64,000 nt of DNA from Chiua virens (Eukaryota > Basidiomycota > Agaricomycetes > Boletales > Boletaceae): NCBI GenBank assembly GCA_019787685.1, contig JAHNUO010000007.1:1178001-1242000 (forward strand), in the 5' to 3' direction. Position numbers and translations under genes: made by a program. Below the pieces are notes generated by a model. It worked only from the letters and a program-made list of their open reading frames with translations. It did no database searches and had not been told where the DNA came from. Below, piece by piece: positions 13,148-26,102 of the stretch (the stretch's first letter is position 1; each line of letters starts with the position of its first letter).

Positions 13148-14890
13148 GGTTCGGCGAACGTTACTGGCAGTGAGAAAAGTGCCGAGTAGCTCAGCCTAGT
13201 AGCCATAGTTCTGAGCCTTTCCTCTGCACGTCAGTTGTCACAGCACCTGGTCGCTGATATGATCGACGAGTTCGCTTTGAAGAGGATCCACCATTGGTCT
13301 GGCTCAACTTTGACGACAACCCTGATATGTTTTTCTCTTGCAGCGCGTGATGCGGCTGATCGCGCGGGAATATGTGGCAGCCGATCGGATGTCGCCAGGC
13401 CACGAGGGTGTACTTGATTTCAATCACGTCATAACCCTAGCGTAACATTCCTGTCAGCATCAATGCAAGTCTGCTTCGCACAGTTAGTGTGATTCATTCG
13501 AGTCATGTCTTTATCGGAATACATCTTCCATCACATACCAAGGGTCCATATGCCAACATTTATCAAAGATGAGTCTCCAAATCTCACCAAACATATCACA
13601 TGCGAGCCAATTTGGCCTGCCCAATTTGTGGACATGGAGATTCACTCGGAAAGTTTCGAAAATACGGACCCACACAGATTGTAGCTAATTTTCAAGGTCT
13701 AGCTCAAAACCAGTACAAACCATTGAGCCCTTAAGAAACGTGATCAGCTGCGACCTACGCGTCGGTGATGCAAAGTTCAAAGCAGGTCGGTCCACTGGGA
13801 AACAGGCGCTAAATAACGACCCCAGTTCCTGAGCAGCCCAGCAATAAAAATGGTAAAGTCGAACTTTCTAGATTTCCTTTCCTCGGGACAGTATTGTGTG
13901 ACCGCATCAATCCAGATGGGTAATACCGCCAAGATAAGCACACACTCGGCATCTGATCGCTAGCCTCCTTACCCCAGATGAGTAGAATCAAATCTCTGAA
14001 TCGTGTTCCAGGCAGAATTTCTCGTATGGGTACTACAGCTTGGTAGGAAAACTGAGGGAGCGTACCGTTACAGCTATACAGGATGAATTCTTGCGCGTTT
14101 GGCACGGTGGTCTCCGAGGAAGGAGTAAGCACTGAACAAGGCTAACAGTTTCACTGGTGCTCGGATTTCGTGGGGTCGATAATAATTCAAACACGAGGCA
14201 AGATAGTGAATTGGCTGTTTGGAAGAGACGGTCCGATCAACAGGGCAACAGGGCGAAGCATGCCCAAACATTCAACAATGGCGAGGTCGATATGTGGATC
14301 TTGCAGACGATATAACCGTCGACCAGTTGGAATGCGACGCGTCGACGCATTTCGTCCAACGGGCCGAAGAACGCTTATGGTCCACTGCCGGATTCCCCAC
14401 AGTCCGAGTCACCAACATAATTGAAATGTCAGACTTGCCTTCTTTTCGCATCATTCCGGTCTTTGGAACTCATGGGTTGCCTACTGCAGCCGATATGTTT
14501 TCGGCAGTGTCTTGTTTTGCGACATTGTGCGGAAACGCGCTGTATTTGGATTCATGATGAGTCTGCATTGCGATTCGCTCGGAAATCAGCGCTGGGAATT
14601 GGACAGTCAGCGGCAACTCAGTACTCAGCCACGTGCCCACATCAGAGGGGCCCGCCAGTACGTTGCAATGCTAGGGAGGGACGAGAATGGGCAAAGTCGT
14701 TACCTACAGGGTACACCACTGGGGCCAAGTTCAAGGCGCAGAAGTGCTTCATGTAGTTTAGTTGGGCGCGCGGTTGTGCGACTCGGACTTACCGTGAGAA
14801 GAACCCCAATATACGCTCCAAGGCCCCTTGAAGCTTGGAGAACCCTTCTCTCTTTCAAATTTTATATTGCCGTACTTACTCCCACCGCGA
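13148..14890. other. Gene-poor stretch, no supported gene
   Basis: ORFs of up to about 170 codons occur on the plus strand at 14,200-15,030, but they overlap in conflicting frames and show no family features. One of them may contain the unresolved first exon of the small membrane protein that follows. Confidence 0.35.
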
Positions 14891-14899
14891 CGTCCTCAG

Positions 14900-15462
14900 C
14901 GTGCGCAGCGCGCGGCTCTCAAGCACATTCCCAGCTCCACCCCGCTTTTTGGGGGTGCGTATCCCGTCATCGCCATTTGGGATTTCTGTCAGCCTATCGA
15001 CTCGGAGGCCGTTCCCATTGGGCCTCGTGGTGAGCTACGTTCCGAAATAACGAACGAATCGGCGAATTCTGGTTAGTTGAAGCCGGAGGTGGCCATGATC
15101 CATCAGAAAGTGGTACGTGTTCAATGCCCTCGAGGCGTTTGAAATAGCATTTCCGAGCTTGTCAGGCTGAAGCTTATGTCCAAAAGTTTGTGCGTATAGG
15201 CGGTCTGGTTCTCGCTGGCGGCGCAAGTTTTCTATACGTCAAGAAGGTTTTAAACGACCGACGAAGACAGCAGCACGAGGAGGAGCGCCAATTACTCGTC
15301 GGCCGACCTGGTTTGAAAGGTGTGTCCTGAGACCTCTCTATACTTGCTTTCTGACTTGTATTTTCCTGTCTCCGACTTCCATGCGATCCCATCGTTAACG
15401 TCAATTTGGGCTTGATTGGTACAGCATCTTCTCAAGAGCAGATGGGTAGGCCTAACCCGTAA
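14900..15462 (+). CDS. Small single-span, probably mitochondrial membrane protein
   Basis: Exons about 14,900-14,954, 14,993-15,029, 15,077-15,112, 15,173-15,319 and 15,425-15,462 join in phase across four canonical introns. The N-terminus is Arg/Ser-rich without acidic residues (SVRSARLSSTFPAPPRF), like a mitochondrial presequence. An acidic linker, one hydrophobic span (FVRIGGLVLAGGASFLYV) and a charged coiled segment (NDRRRQQHEEERQLL) follow. The protein ends ..SSQEQMGRPNP. The initiation codon was not resolved; an upstream mini-exon is likely. The pattern resembles small respiratory-chain or import accessory subunits, but I do not recognise the family. An inner-membrane location is inference. 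Confidence 0.5.
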
Positions 15463-17250
15463 ATCAGGTTCGACCGGTCGGATATATGTTCAATTTCCCG
15501 TTCTATCTCGCTAGCAGGGAGCGTTCATTCGTGCGATTGGCCATGTTAGGGTAGCATGCTTCGACATACTATGAGACATCATTCGGCTGTGCTCAGTAAC
15601 GGGGTTTGTTTCGTCTCCCCCATCCCTCCTTGTTCCCCCTGGTGATTCCCGCCGTCGCCGGATGACCTTGTATCAACGGGTCAACGCCCCTTTACATCCA
15701 AAGCCAATACTTTCGTCAACTCCGTATCACCTCGGCGACCTCGTGATCACCTGCTCCTGAGGAGTGTGATGTGGTGTGGTCGCAGAAGCTGGCGCGTACG
15801 GTAATCGTCGTCTGCCATATCAAGGAAGCGCATTATCGGGGTCTCATGCGTGTGCCATCACCTATCGCCTCGGATCTATGCTTATATCAATCTCTGAGAG
15901 TATGTATCAGCGTCCATGATAGCTCTACCTCTTGCTCGAGTTCCGCGATCCGATCCGAGCGGCGACCTTGGCGCCACCTGTGGCAACTCTTCGTTCATCT
16001 GCTCACTTGTCGTTTTTACATTCTGGTGTTGCTTTCACTTTCCCCCGTTAACCTGTCACGTCTCGTGTCCTGGCACAGATATTAAATGCATGAGGCTCCT
16101 TTTTACCATTTTAAATTCTTTTTCCAAAACGAAACGATCGCCTGTATTTGTGATCGGACGGAGCGTTACAGTCTCAGATGATCATGAAGGTGATTGTGAC
16201 ATGGTGTTGCTGCCTGCTGCACTGCCTGTTGCTCTTCTCGTGTGCCGTCGTCAAAGAAAGGGACACTGCCGCACTGAGGTTTCGCTGGGAGGGGCATATG
16301 GTACACCTGGAAATTTGGTTGTTGGGTTGCCACGTGTCACGTTTGTCTCGCTGGCAGTGATGGATGCAATGTGGACGGAAATTCGAACAAGTCACTCATC
16401 TCACGGAAGAACTTGCCGATGGCGAAGGCTCGAAGCGGGCGGTGGCCAGGCGACATATTTTCCCGTGACGGATGATCAATCGCACAACTTTGAGACCTGA
16501 TCATTTGGTGCGCATTTCAACGTATGACATGATCCCTTTGTACTTATTGGACAGGAAGGAGATCTAATCTTATCTTCGGGACCACGGTGGCATATGAATT
16601 CGGGGATAAACATCTGGCTATTACCTTATGACCACACAACAAAGTCGGCTGTCGTCTCTCCATTCTGGCCTCAGAAGCCGGTGGAACATTGGATGTCCGC
16701 AAAGACACAAAGGGAGGCACATTGTCACTATTAATGGTTAACGACCCGTGTCATGTCGGGCATTCATTGTGGACGGTGCGACTCCGGGATATAGCTCGGG
16801 ACTGTGCTGGCCTGCCCGAGCGGTATTACCCGTTAACGTCCTCATCCGATACATTTCACGTTTCACATCCCATCCCATATCACACTCACGCGACACCTTC
16901 ACGACCGAACTCACGCCCCCACGGGTTTCATGTGTATTTGTCTATCCCGCACACTTATACCACTTTTTGACGAGAAATCCACCATGGGCTCGCCTAATGC
17001 CACTTTTTCCAAGACAATCTTGACTACGCACCACCACCGCGACTGTGCATTTGTATCGCTGATGCCTACTGATGCTTTCAGACCACAAGTAAAACCATTT
17101 GAAGTATGAGTTTGTTGCGATCCTAACTGCATGCGTTTGTCCAAGGTTGATGCTGCGTCTTCGTGTTTTCTGTATCCAGTACATGTCGAAAAAGGATTTC
17201 CACCTTGACACTCTTCAACCCCGTATGGACATCTGGTCCACACGTCTTCT
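15463..17250. other. Intergenic or unassigned
   Basis: ORFs on the plus strand at 15.8-16.5 kb include hydrophobic runs but no coherent exon structure. No gene is called. Confidence 0.35.
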
Positions 17251-17269
17251 CGTTTGCTAAAGAGGATGG

Positions 17270-17707
17270 TTGTACGTCCGCAGGCGTCTCCGTCATCGCC
17301 TTGGGGACGTAGTGACGTTTCAGACGTATCCGCGCCCCCGCAGTACCATTCCGAGAGTGAGAAGGGAAGTCGATCCCAAGCCATGGAAGCGCGTGGCTAT
17401 CACGGAACAGGACGACGCAGATTTCGTAGCGAGGGCCATTGAGGCTAGGGCGCTGGTGCGAACGGGGGCGAAGAGTAGGCTGCTTGGATGGGTGCACAAG
17501 TGGTCGCCGAAACCTCTGGGTGGGACATGCGAGACGTGTGCGGTGCTCGAGCCACGGCGTGAGGTGATGGGTGACAGAGTGAGGACGGGTGGTAGTTGGG
17601 TGCCGGGGAGGAGAGGGAGGTTGAGAGTTCGGTGCCGGCGCTGTCGTACGGGAGTTCGGGAGAGTCCGAGTCAGAGGTGTGGAGGGAGGAGACGCAGCTG
17701 GAGATAG
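17270..17707 (+). CDS. Possible gene of unknown function, low confidence
   Basis: A plus-strand frame carries a charged, protein-like segment (KPWKRVAITEQDDADFVARA, LLGWVHKWSPKPLGG). The next frame then continues with an acidic segment (SYGSSGESESEVWREE) up to about 17,720. An intron between the two would be needed, but I could not find one in phase. The opposite strand has an overlapping Pro/Thr-rich ORF that is probably its shadow. No domain is recognised. Confidence 0.2.
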   Translation: MYVRRRLRHRLGDVVTFQTYPRPRSTIPRVRREVDPKPWKRVAITEQDDADFVARAIEARALVRTGAKSRLLGWVHKWSPKPLGGTCETCAVLEPRREVMGDRVRTGGSWVPGRRGRLRVRCRRCRTGVRESPSQRCGGRRRSWR

Positions 17708-18189
17708 ATATTGGACCTCGCAGAAATGAGCCCGCATTTGATTCGGTTTTAGGCGTAAACATGGAGTGTGTGTGGGCCGGGTGGGCCGGAAAAGCCTACC
17801 ATGACGCTTGTAAGGTGTGTGCCGTCGTGCCTCTCAGGGATGCTAGCGCATGCTTGTTGCTCAAATGTTCTCGTCCTCGGCAGAATTTCAAACTCGTGAT
17901 GACCGAGCTGCAGGTGGGTCGAGGACCACACCCGACATCAGTCCGTAGGGATTTTGGGGTATGCCTGCCAGAAGCTTGGAAGTCTGGAATAAGAACCGCG
18001 TTGAAAATTGCACCGCACAAGGCTGGCAACATTCATGGTTTCACGATGTGCTTTGTACCCTTAGCTGTTTCGAACGGCTGCTGTTGCTATCGTAGTTCAG
18101 TGTACGATTGTACTTTGTGCAGAGACAGGGGAATTCCATAAACGGAAGTTGACATAAGTACTTGCGTGGCTGTGCACATCTTTGCAGCC

Positions 18190-21183
18190 ATGAAGTCCAA
18201 CTATCAGGTCCGTCGTTTCGATCAATACATCTCTCTTTCTAATGTCTTCCTTCAGTTCTCAAACATCTGTGGAACGGTTTATAGACAGGGAAATGTTCTC
18301 TTTACTCCGGATGGAAATAGCTTGCTGAGTCCTGTCGGGAACCGTGTGGCAGTCTTTGATCTCATCAAGTGCGTTCGTGGACATTCTTTGGTTTTGTGAC
18401 GTCCCTAACTTTTTTCTCTTTCTCTTTATGCTTTACCTCGTCCGTCCTTTTGCAGCAACAAGTCCAGAACACTTCCGTTTGAGAATAGAAAGAACATTGC
18501 GGTTATTGCACTCTCTCCGGATGCGAGTCTGTTACTGTCAGTCGACGACGATGGGCAAGCTGTACTTGTGCATTTTCGACGCGGCGTCGTACTCCATCAC
18601 ATAAATTTCAAGAAGGCGATCCGGGACGCACAGTTCTCGCCGGATGGAAAGTGGGTGACCGCTTGCTCTACTACCCGTGCATGTCCCTCATCTGATTCGT
18701 GTTCTCTTGTGCCATACCTATAGGTACATTGCAGTGACGCACGACGCGCATGTTCAGGTATGGCGTACCCCAAACCATCTCGTGCGCGAGTTTGCGCCGT
18801 TTGTGCTGCATCGGACCTACACGGGACATCACGATGAGGTGTTGAGCATACAATGGGCCCCAGATTCAACGTATGTGTCCTACCTCCACCTTCTCTTTGT
18901 TTCGTCAAGTTGGATCCACCCCGTATACTTAGGTGTTTTGTCACGACATCCCGTGATATGACAGCGAGGCTGTTCACGCTGAACTCCGTGGAGGGATTCC
19001 GCCCGAAAACGTTTGCGGGCCATCGCGACGCGGTGATTGGGGCTTATTTTTCCGCCAAGTCAAAAGCTGTGAGTGGTTGGCGGTCCCTTGCCGTTCCAAA
19101 TACCCAATGCTGATTGGTCTTAAAGATATACACGGTGAGCCGTGATGGCGCGGTGTTCACGTGGAAGGCCAAGACAGATCAAGACATGGAGATAGACGAG
19201 GATGAGGAATCTGCTCCGCCAGCGGCACAGAAACCATCTGGGGTCGCTAACACTATCGCCATGACCCGGTGGGGCATCCATGAGCGACATTATTTAACCT
19301 CCCACAAACCAAAGTTGTCTGCACGACGTTCCATCCTCCATCAAATCTTCTCGTCGTCGGTTTCTCTACTGGGGTCTTTGGACTCTGGGAAATGCCTCAG
19401 TTTTCCAATATACATACACTCAGCATTTCACAAGAAAAAATCACGTCCGTAGCGATTTCGTTGTCGGGGGAATGGCTCGCATTTGGGGCTCGCAAGCTCG
19501 GCCAACTCCTCGTCTGGGAATGGCAATCGGAATCATACGTTCTCAAACAACAAGGACACTATTTCGACATGAATACACTTGGCTATGCGCCTGATGGGCA
19601 AACGATCGCCACGGGAGGAGATGATGGCAAGCTTAAAGTGTGGTCGATTCACTCTGGGTTCTGTTTCGTGACATTCTCAGAGCATACCGCTCCCGTGGTG
19701 GATGTGACGTTTGCAAAACAAGGCTCGGTTCTCTTTTCGGCTTCGCTGGACGGCACCGTACGGGCCTACGACCTTGTTCGATACCGCAATTTTCGCACCT
19801 TTACGTCGCCCTCACCCGTTCAGTTCTCTGCACTCGCGGTCGACCCTTCGGGAGAGGTTGTCGCTGCAGGCTCGACAGACTCATTTGAAATCTTCATGTG
19901 GTCCGTGCAGACAGGAAAGCTTCTGGACGTACTCTCGGGTCACGAAGCCCCAATATCGTCACTGGCCTTTTGTCCATCGGGTGCGAACCAGCTTGCAAGT
20001 GGTTCCTGGGATAAAACCGTGCGGATATGGAGCGTGTTTGGTCGGTCTCGCGCTGTGGAGAGCCTTACTTTGCCGTCGGACGTCTTATCCGTGGCGTTTC
20101 GCCCAGATGGTGCTGAGATCGCAGCATCGACGCTCAATGGACAAATTACAGGTCTTTGATGTACGTTCGAGCAAGCAAACCAATCTTATAGACGGCCGCA
20201 AGGACATCTCTGGGGGACGCAAAGCAGGCGACAGAGTATCTGCTGCAAACAGCACCTCCACGCAAGCGTTTACGAGCATGGCGTACACCGCTGACGGCAC
20301 GTGCATTCTGGCGGGCGGGAACAGCAAATACGTGGTGCTCTACGACGTGCGCGAAGGCGTTCTGGTGAAAATGTTTCAAATTTCGGAGAACCTCTCGCTA
20401 GACGGGACGGAAGAGTTTTTGGACAGCCGCAAGGTGAACAGCGCGGGGATCAACATGGATTTGATCGACGATCGCGGGGAGGCGAGTGATTTGGAAGATA
20501 GGATGGATACGACGTTACCCGGGGCTGTACGGGGGGCTGGGGATCTGTCAGCGCGCAAGTATCGACAGGAAGTACGGACCAAGTGTGTCCGGTTCTCCCC
20601 GACGGGAAGAGCTTGGGCGGCGGCAAGCACAGAAGGGCTGCTCATATATGCACTCGACGAGAGTCTCGCGTTCGATCCGTTCGATCTAACGATCGACCTC
20701 ACTCCGCAGAGCGTGCTCGAGGTGCTTGCGGACCGCGCCTATCTCAAAGCATTAGTGCTCGCCTTTCGGTTGAACGAGAAACCGATTATACAAGCGCGTG
20801 TATGAGAGCATACCGCGGAGCGACGTGCGCTTAGTAGCACGCCAGGTGCCTGTGGTATATGTCGGAGCGTTGCTGCAGTTCACTGCGGAGCATCTCGAGC
20901 GGGGCCCGCATGTCGAGTTTGATTTAATGTGGATTCAGGCCGTGTTGATGGCACATGGACGGTATTTGCGGGACAGGAACGTGGAGATGGCGCCAGTACT
21001 GAGGGCGGCGCAAAAGGCGTTGGGGGACGTGCAGGGAACAATATCGAATTTGTGAGTGTTTTTGGTCTGGATTTTGGCGTGAGGTAGGCTTATGCTTGCA
21101 GGTGCCACGAGAACACGTCGACCCTCAAGTTTTTAATTGATCAGTCCAAGACGAGGCATTTCAAGGAGGCATCGAATGCATGA
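18190..21183 (+). CDS. PWP2: PWP2/UTP1, WD-repeat subunit of the small-subunit processome
   Basis: Exons 18190-18207, 18256-18368, 18456-18650, 18724-18870, 18933-19068, 19126-21051 and 21102-21183 cover the whole protein. It has two WD40 propellers (for example SNICGTVYRQGNVLFTPDG, DKTVRIWSVFG, STDSFEIFMWSV) and the PWP2 C-terminal helical domain (LDLTIDLTP-like region, VRLVARQVPVVYVGALL, FLIDQSKTRHF). PWP2 is a core U3 snoRNP (UTP-B) protein needed for 18S rRNA maturation in the nucleolus. The large exon is interrupted by three single-base frame changes: a base seems missing in the T run near 19,295, and an extra base is present near 20,151 and near 20,794. Coding sequence on either side matches the family continuously. 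As the gene is essential in yeast, assembly indels are a good explanation, but a decayed copy cannot be excluded from this window alone. Confidence 0.92.
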
Positions 21184-21500
21184 CATATTTTTCAAGGTCG
21201 ATCGTTTTGAGAAGAATGACGACGTATGTTCAAGACATTTCGGATAGACATTGTACAGACAGACGATAAAGAAAGAAAAGTACGAATACAGAAGCATAAT
21301 TTCTTGCCTTTTTTACTTGTCAATTTCTGCTGTGCTCTTCATGTTTGAGCTATCATTTCCTGCAGATTATGATAGAGACTTCTCTTACAAGATAGGACCC
21401 ACACTATCTCAACGCCGCTTCTCTCCTGTGTTCACGTTTGGGGCAGCTGTATCAAGAACGTGAAGTTGAGTACATTTTTCATCACAAGATGAGTCCGATT
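21184..21500. other. 3' intergenic region
   Basis: A T-rich 3' flank of PWP2 converges on a small minus-strand gene. No other feature is seen. Confidence 0.45.
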
Positions 21501-21799
21501 TCAATCGAGCAATGCTGACAAGTAGGAGGAATCAAACAATGGACTTCACTCACCTTCGCGTCCAATACTGTGTCTCTTGTCCACTTCCTGATATCCCCAG
21601 TAATAAGCGAGCGTTGTCGCGGCAATGAGTGCGGTAGTCGCCATGATCTATCGCAGAACCACCCATTCCGTCAACAGAAAAGCCATCGATACAAAAGGGC
21701 CATGCTGACGACTTTGTTCCTCCCTGGCTGATTGTGCCAGAATCGGGAGGAGAAGTTATCGCCAGATTGAGACTGACGCAAGATGGGAGATATGTGCAT
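21501..21799 (-). CDS. Very small single-span membrane protein
   Basis: Three exons are proposed: an ATG at 21799 followed by a polar N-terminus (ending HNQPGRNK), then a second exon with one hydrophobic span (MATTALIAATTLAYYWGY) and a charged tail (EVDKRHSIGRE), then a short final exon ending at 21501. The length is about 64 aa. The donor after the first exon (GTCGTC) is weak, so the start is uncertain; the protein may begin at the Met just before the membrane span. Size and layout resemble tiny mitochondrial inner-membrane subunits. No family is recognised. It lies head to tail with another small membrane gene on the same strand. Confidence 0.35.
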
Positions 21800-22067
21800 C
21801 GTCGTTGGTTTAAATTGAAGGTGAAATCGACTTTTTTTTCTTGTTTGATGCGTCAAAGCACGGCGCTGGCGTAGAAGTGTGAGTGGGATTCCAATAGGAA
21901 CTATTCATTGGGCTGACGTAGAGTTTTAGGGGTCATGTGCTATGGATGACGTCACTGGGTGGCTGCAGAGCCCTTTTACAACGCAATTCAATATACATTC
22001 AATGGCTACACAGTCCAAGGCGTATGTTACAGGGAGGCGTGCTCGCGATCGTCCATAGCGCTACGTG

Positions 22068-22518
22068 TCACCAGGCTTTGCTGTACCCTCGCTCTCGGGT
22101 TGGCCCCGATGTGAGTAAGAAGTAGGAGCCGTAGTTCCGACCATTCACATTGACAGGCTGGTGCGACATCGTTGGTCGGTCGGGGTTCCCCGCGCCTGCC
22201 TGGGCCTGCAGGATACGATACTCCCCTGCAAGAGGGCAAGACAACGGGATGACGCGCACAGTTAAAGTCAGCGGACGGTAAGAGCCAGATTTCATGGAGG
22301 ACGCACAAGGGGTGTACATGCCGCGCTCCTCGTTTTTGGCCTGTTGATACAGCAAACCGTAACACCAGGCGGCCAACCCCGCGGAGACGACAGTGATGCC
22401 ACCAATGAGCGTCTGGATGATCCAGTGCTTGAGTGTGAGTTTATTGAAGAAGCCAAGAGACATCCGCACTCACCAAGTAGCGTGATGTCGGTACTGGAGG
22501 TGCCTTGTAATTGTTCAT
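22068..22518 (-). CDS. Small single-span membrane protein
   Basis: Three exons join in phase to about 107 aa. Exon 1 is 22518-22474 (M..YKAPPVPTSRYL). Exon 2 carries one membrane span (IIQTLIGGITVVSAGLAAWC). Exon 3 follows a GTGCGT...CTTGCAG intron and encodes a polar tail (EYRILQAQAGAGNPDRPT, then NVNGRNYGSYFLLTSG). Both introns have consensus sites and the reading frame fits only when both are removed, which supports the model. It resembles small mitochondrial or ER tail proteins; I do not recognise the family. The next minus-strand gene downstream also encodes a tiny single-span protein. Confidence 0.5.
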
Positions 22519-25451
22519 GACGATGCGTTGAATGATGATTGGAATTCTGGAGTCGTTTGATTATAACGAAGAAGGATCTCGGACGGATTGGAAATTGGTC
22601 CCCTCTTAAGATCTCAAGGATGAACAAGTCTCCGACGGCTTGTGCGCGTCATGCGCCAACACCAGTGCGTATCTTCCCACAAACATCTCAGGTTACTCTA
22701 CACTCATCTTCCAGTATCCAAAGCGTCAGGAAAGTCATTGTTTACCATGCTTCCCTGTTTCACCAACTCCGAGCTCGTCGTCATCTTTTGGAGATAGCCT
22801 CATTCACAGCACAGACCGCGGTCGACGGTCTCCGAGCCTGGCTTTTATCATATAGACCTATTGGCAAAGACATCCTTAGCCGTTTCAAACTTTCAGGGTT
22901 GAAATACGTATAAAAGGTTATACAGTACCATGACCGCCAATTGGCCGTTGTTAGCATGTCCTTTCGGAAGCCGTGAACAACTTGTGAGCCCTTCCATGAC
23001 TTTTTCGTGGTCACGAGATTATCGATCGTCGTTGACCGATATGCAATATCAGTGTAAAGTAGCATGTGCATGTTCCCGATTGCAACCACGAGATATCTGA
23101 CTTAATGATTCTACTCACGGGACGCTCGGACTCCTCGAGAACCTCCTGGAATATCATTGGATTGGGGGAGTCACTGTCAACATCGACACAACTCCCCCAT
23201 GGACCACTGGCACATACGCCCGTCGCCAAGTGGGATGGTCCATTCAGAACAATGGACTCTGTGAACCTCGATCATGAAAGTAAAGTTAGCGTTTTATGGT
23301 ATCACGACGCGGCATTCACACCACCCGTGTACTTTATACTGCTCACTTGAATATGCGGTCATTGAATATTGAGCTCCGAGTCGTCAGGGCATCGAGTAAC
23401 TGTCGAAGGGATCGATACTGCTAATGGCAGGTCTTGTGATGTAGTATGGGTGCCACTGACTACAAAAGAGTGACAACATACAAGTCTTTTAGAGAGAAGA
23501 GTCTCAAGACTGCTGCCATTGAAACCACTGGCATGACGCAGAATAAGGAGAGCACTAGTACCCGGGCATCTCCGAGACTCCGAGTTCCAACCCATGGAGT
23601 TGTGCATTGACAAATCTGGGCCCCAGTGACCTTGTAAACAAGGAAACGAAAGGAGCGTAATCAGGCCTTACCTCCAATCAAGTGCTTGGTAAGACGAGCA
23701 CTGACTTGTTCAATTTTACCTCAGACGGCAGTGAGCAACAGAGCGTGTAAAACAAACGAAGATATGATTTGATATATGCACCAAGTTGTACGGAAATTGT
23801 TGACAGTCCGGCTTGATCGGCTCGTTGAGCGCTCGGAATTATTAAGGGGTATCATCCAGCCGACCCGCTCAAGGCCCTCATCCTCACGCTTGGGATGAGT
23901 TACGTGATCTGGTTTATTCGTGCGTCAATGCTCTTCACCTCGATCACTGCCGAGATGAACCGGCTTGTCCGGCCTCTCCACATCGCCAGTCGCGTGAGAT
24001 GCGGAAAGGTGTGCAAGTTTAGGGTTTGCCGCTCCCTCTAGAGGGCGCGCAACGCTAGCGACAGTGGGAAAGAGCCAAGGCGGTTCAGGAAAATGAAAAA
24101 AGTTGGATTGCAGCGCGGATAACCGCCCATGGAACATGACGTCAAGGGGTGTTCGCAAAATTTTAAATGAAACAATCCCTCACTCTTTGAAGCTTCCCGA
24201 TTCGGAGCGAGCCGTTTTTAACGCAACTTGACTTCAGACAGGTGCGTAACCTTGCATGAACTTTCGCCTTGGAATGCACTAACCCACGCAGAAACAATGC
24301 GGCTGACCGGATGGCACTGCAGCTTGTACCGATGCATCTTAGAACGCCAAGTCGACTATTCGCGAAATGGCGAAATCAATGCTCTAATTAGAACAAGTGA
24401 TACAGTACGGCAGTTCAATGCACGGAGCAAGGCGAACGAAACAAATGCCTCACCTTGAGGTGATATTGACCCAAAAAATAATCTTGCAGTCTCAAATCGG
24501 CAAATCCGGAGGATCGGCTACTAAACATGTCGGATCTCTTCACGTTCTGATAGGTCGCGGATCAGCGGTTTTCCGGTCTTTCCGTAGCACCGCAGCACTA
24601 CGTGGCCGTCATGTGTTTAGACAACACGTTTTTCGGAGGCTCCAATGTTTGCACTGCCTATGCAGGTGTGCGCGCTACATTCCACGTGGAATAGACGTTC
24701 ACTGAGGTGTTGTTTGACATTGTGCAGACCAAATGACGTCATGAAAAGAGCGAGGAAAAAAGGCGCATACTCATACCACTCACGACGTGCTTGCGCAATG
24801 GAAACGGAAAGCGACATAGTCATCGAATGTCCGTGTTTCCAGTACCCGAGAATCGGATTCAAAGCAAACACAGGAACCTGAGGCATAGGTTACCAACGCC
24901 AAGTTAAGCTTGGGCCACTTGGCACCACAACCAAGATCGAATGAATGGCTGAGAGAAATTTGAGGCACCACTACCTGAATTCGCCGTAGTCTTCATTCAA
25001 GCAGGGTAGAAAACGTGCAAGATAGAGTTTCACGATTCTCATCAACGCATCAAACGGAGAACAAGGTCGCGATCCATACCAGCCAAGGTACACGTATCTG
25101 AATGTCAAATTAACTGGCTCCGACTCAAAAGCCAAATTTGAACCTGTGCCGAGATTGTGCCGAGAGCACCAAGTTGAGTCTCCGAACATTGATACGACGA
25201 AACGTTCCGCACGTGGTTACCTATCGATCTCTGCCGTCAAGTACGAAGGCTAAACTTGAAAGGGCTGCCATTTTTTACAGGACCGTGGCGGTTTCGCCCA
25301 GACTTTTGTTGCGACCTTGGGATGCATGTGAGCGGTGTGCATATTGCGTACTGTCCCTTCTTTTATTTCTACGTTCATACGTTCTCGTTATTCACTTAGG
25401 AACTGTGACCGAGAACGATGTCTTGGAGTATTTAATCCCACCCAATCCACT
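22519..25451. other. Gene-poor stretch of about 2.9 kb
   Basis: No ORF here has family-like sequence. No clear terminal repeats, tandem arrays or RNA genes are seen. Confidence 0.4.
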
Positions 25452-26102
25452 GATGTTGCCCACGACCCCCGTTAGATTTCTGGACTAAGTAGATCTCTAA
25501 TGGATCACTCTCTGCATTACCCCCCTACTTCACCTCGCACCGTCCTCCCCCACGCTTCGACCAACAAAGGTCATTCAACAGAGACAGTATCGTGAAAAGG
25601 AGAGCGAGCTGTTCAACATACTCCGTGCCGTCATCTATGACCTCACGGAAGAACAGGTACAGACACGACAGGAAATACTGAGAAAAGGTGATCAGTTGAC
25701 GTGTCGACTTGAAAGGAGTTTTCTGATGCATTTTGCACCCCAGCCATTGACCTACTCTCCGTCGCTTTGGAAACCAAGAAACTGGAAGATGCCGAGGCTG
25801 TTCATCCGGTAGAAACTTCTTGTCTCGACAACTCCAAGGACGCGAGATCCACTTACTTGGGTAGGTCGAAGGTCCTAATGCATGCAGTGTGGGAAGCTCA
25901 CCGATGTGTAGGTTCTTCTGTCCAGTCGTCTCGATGGCTAGAGAGTCTGCAGTCTCCTGTCAAATTTGATGCACAAACGGCCTACTACGCTTCCCTGACC
26001 GATGTTCAGCAGTATCACTTGATGTCTGACATGGGCAGTACCTCATCCCCGGCCATTGACAGTTCTCAGGGATGCGCCGAGGACTGGTCTCATCATTTCT
26101 GA
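25452..26102 (+). CDS. Probable helix-loop-helix protein
   Basis: A short conserved block is split by an intron: QQRQYREKESELFNILRAVI on one exon (ends 25,687), then TRQEILRK/AIDLLSVALE across the splice to 25,744. A basic/polar start, an amphipathic helix, a short loop and a second helix match the small HLH proteins common in agaricomycetes. The rest (to 26,102) is a polar tail without a domain. The first exon is unresolved: an ATG at 25,452 with an intron ending at the AAG before GTCATT would be in phase. DNA binding is plausible but the basic region is short, so it could also be a dimerisation partner. Confidence 0.5.

Noticed and set aside
17123..17737. 204-codon Pro/Thr-rich minus-strand ORF
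   Set aside because: Composition is that expected from the complement of a GC-rich coding-like plus strand; no splice structure or domain.
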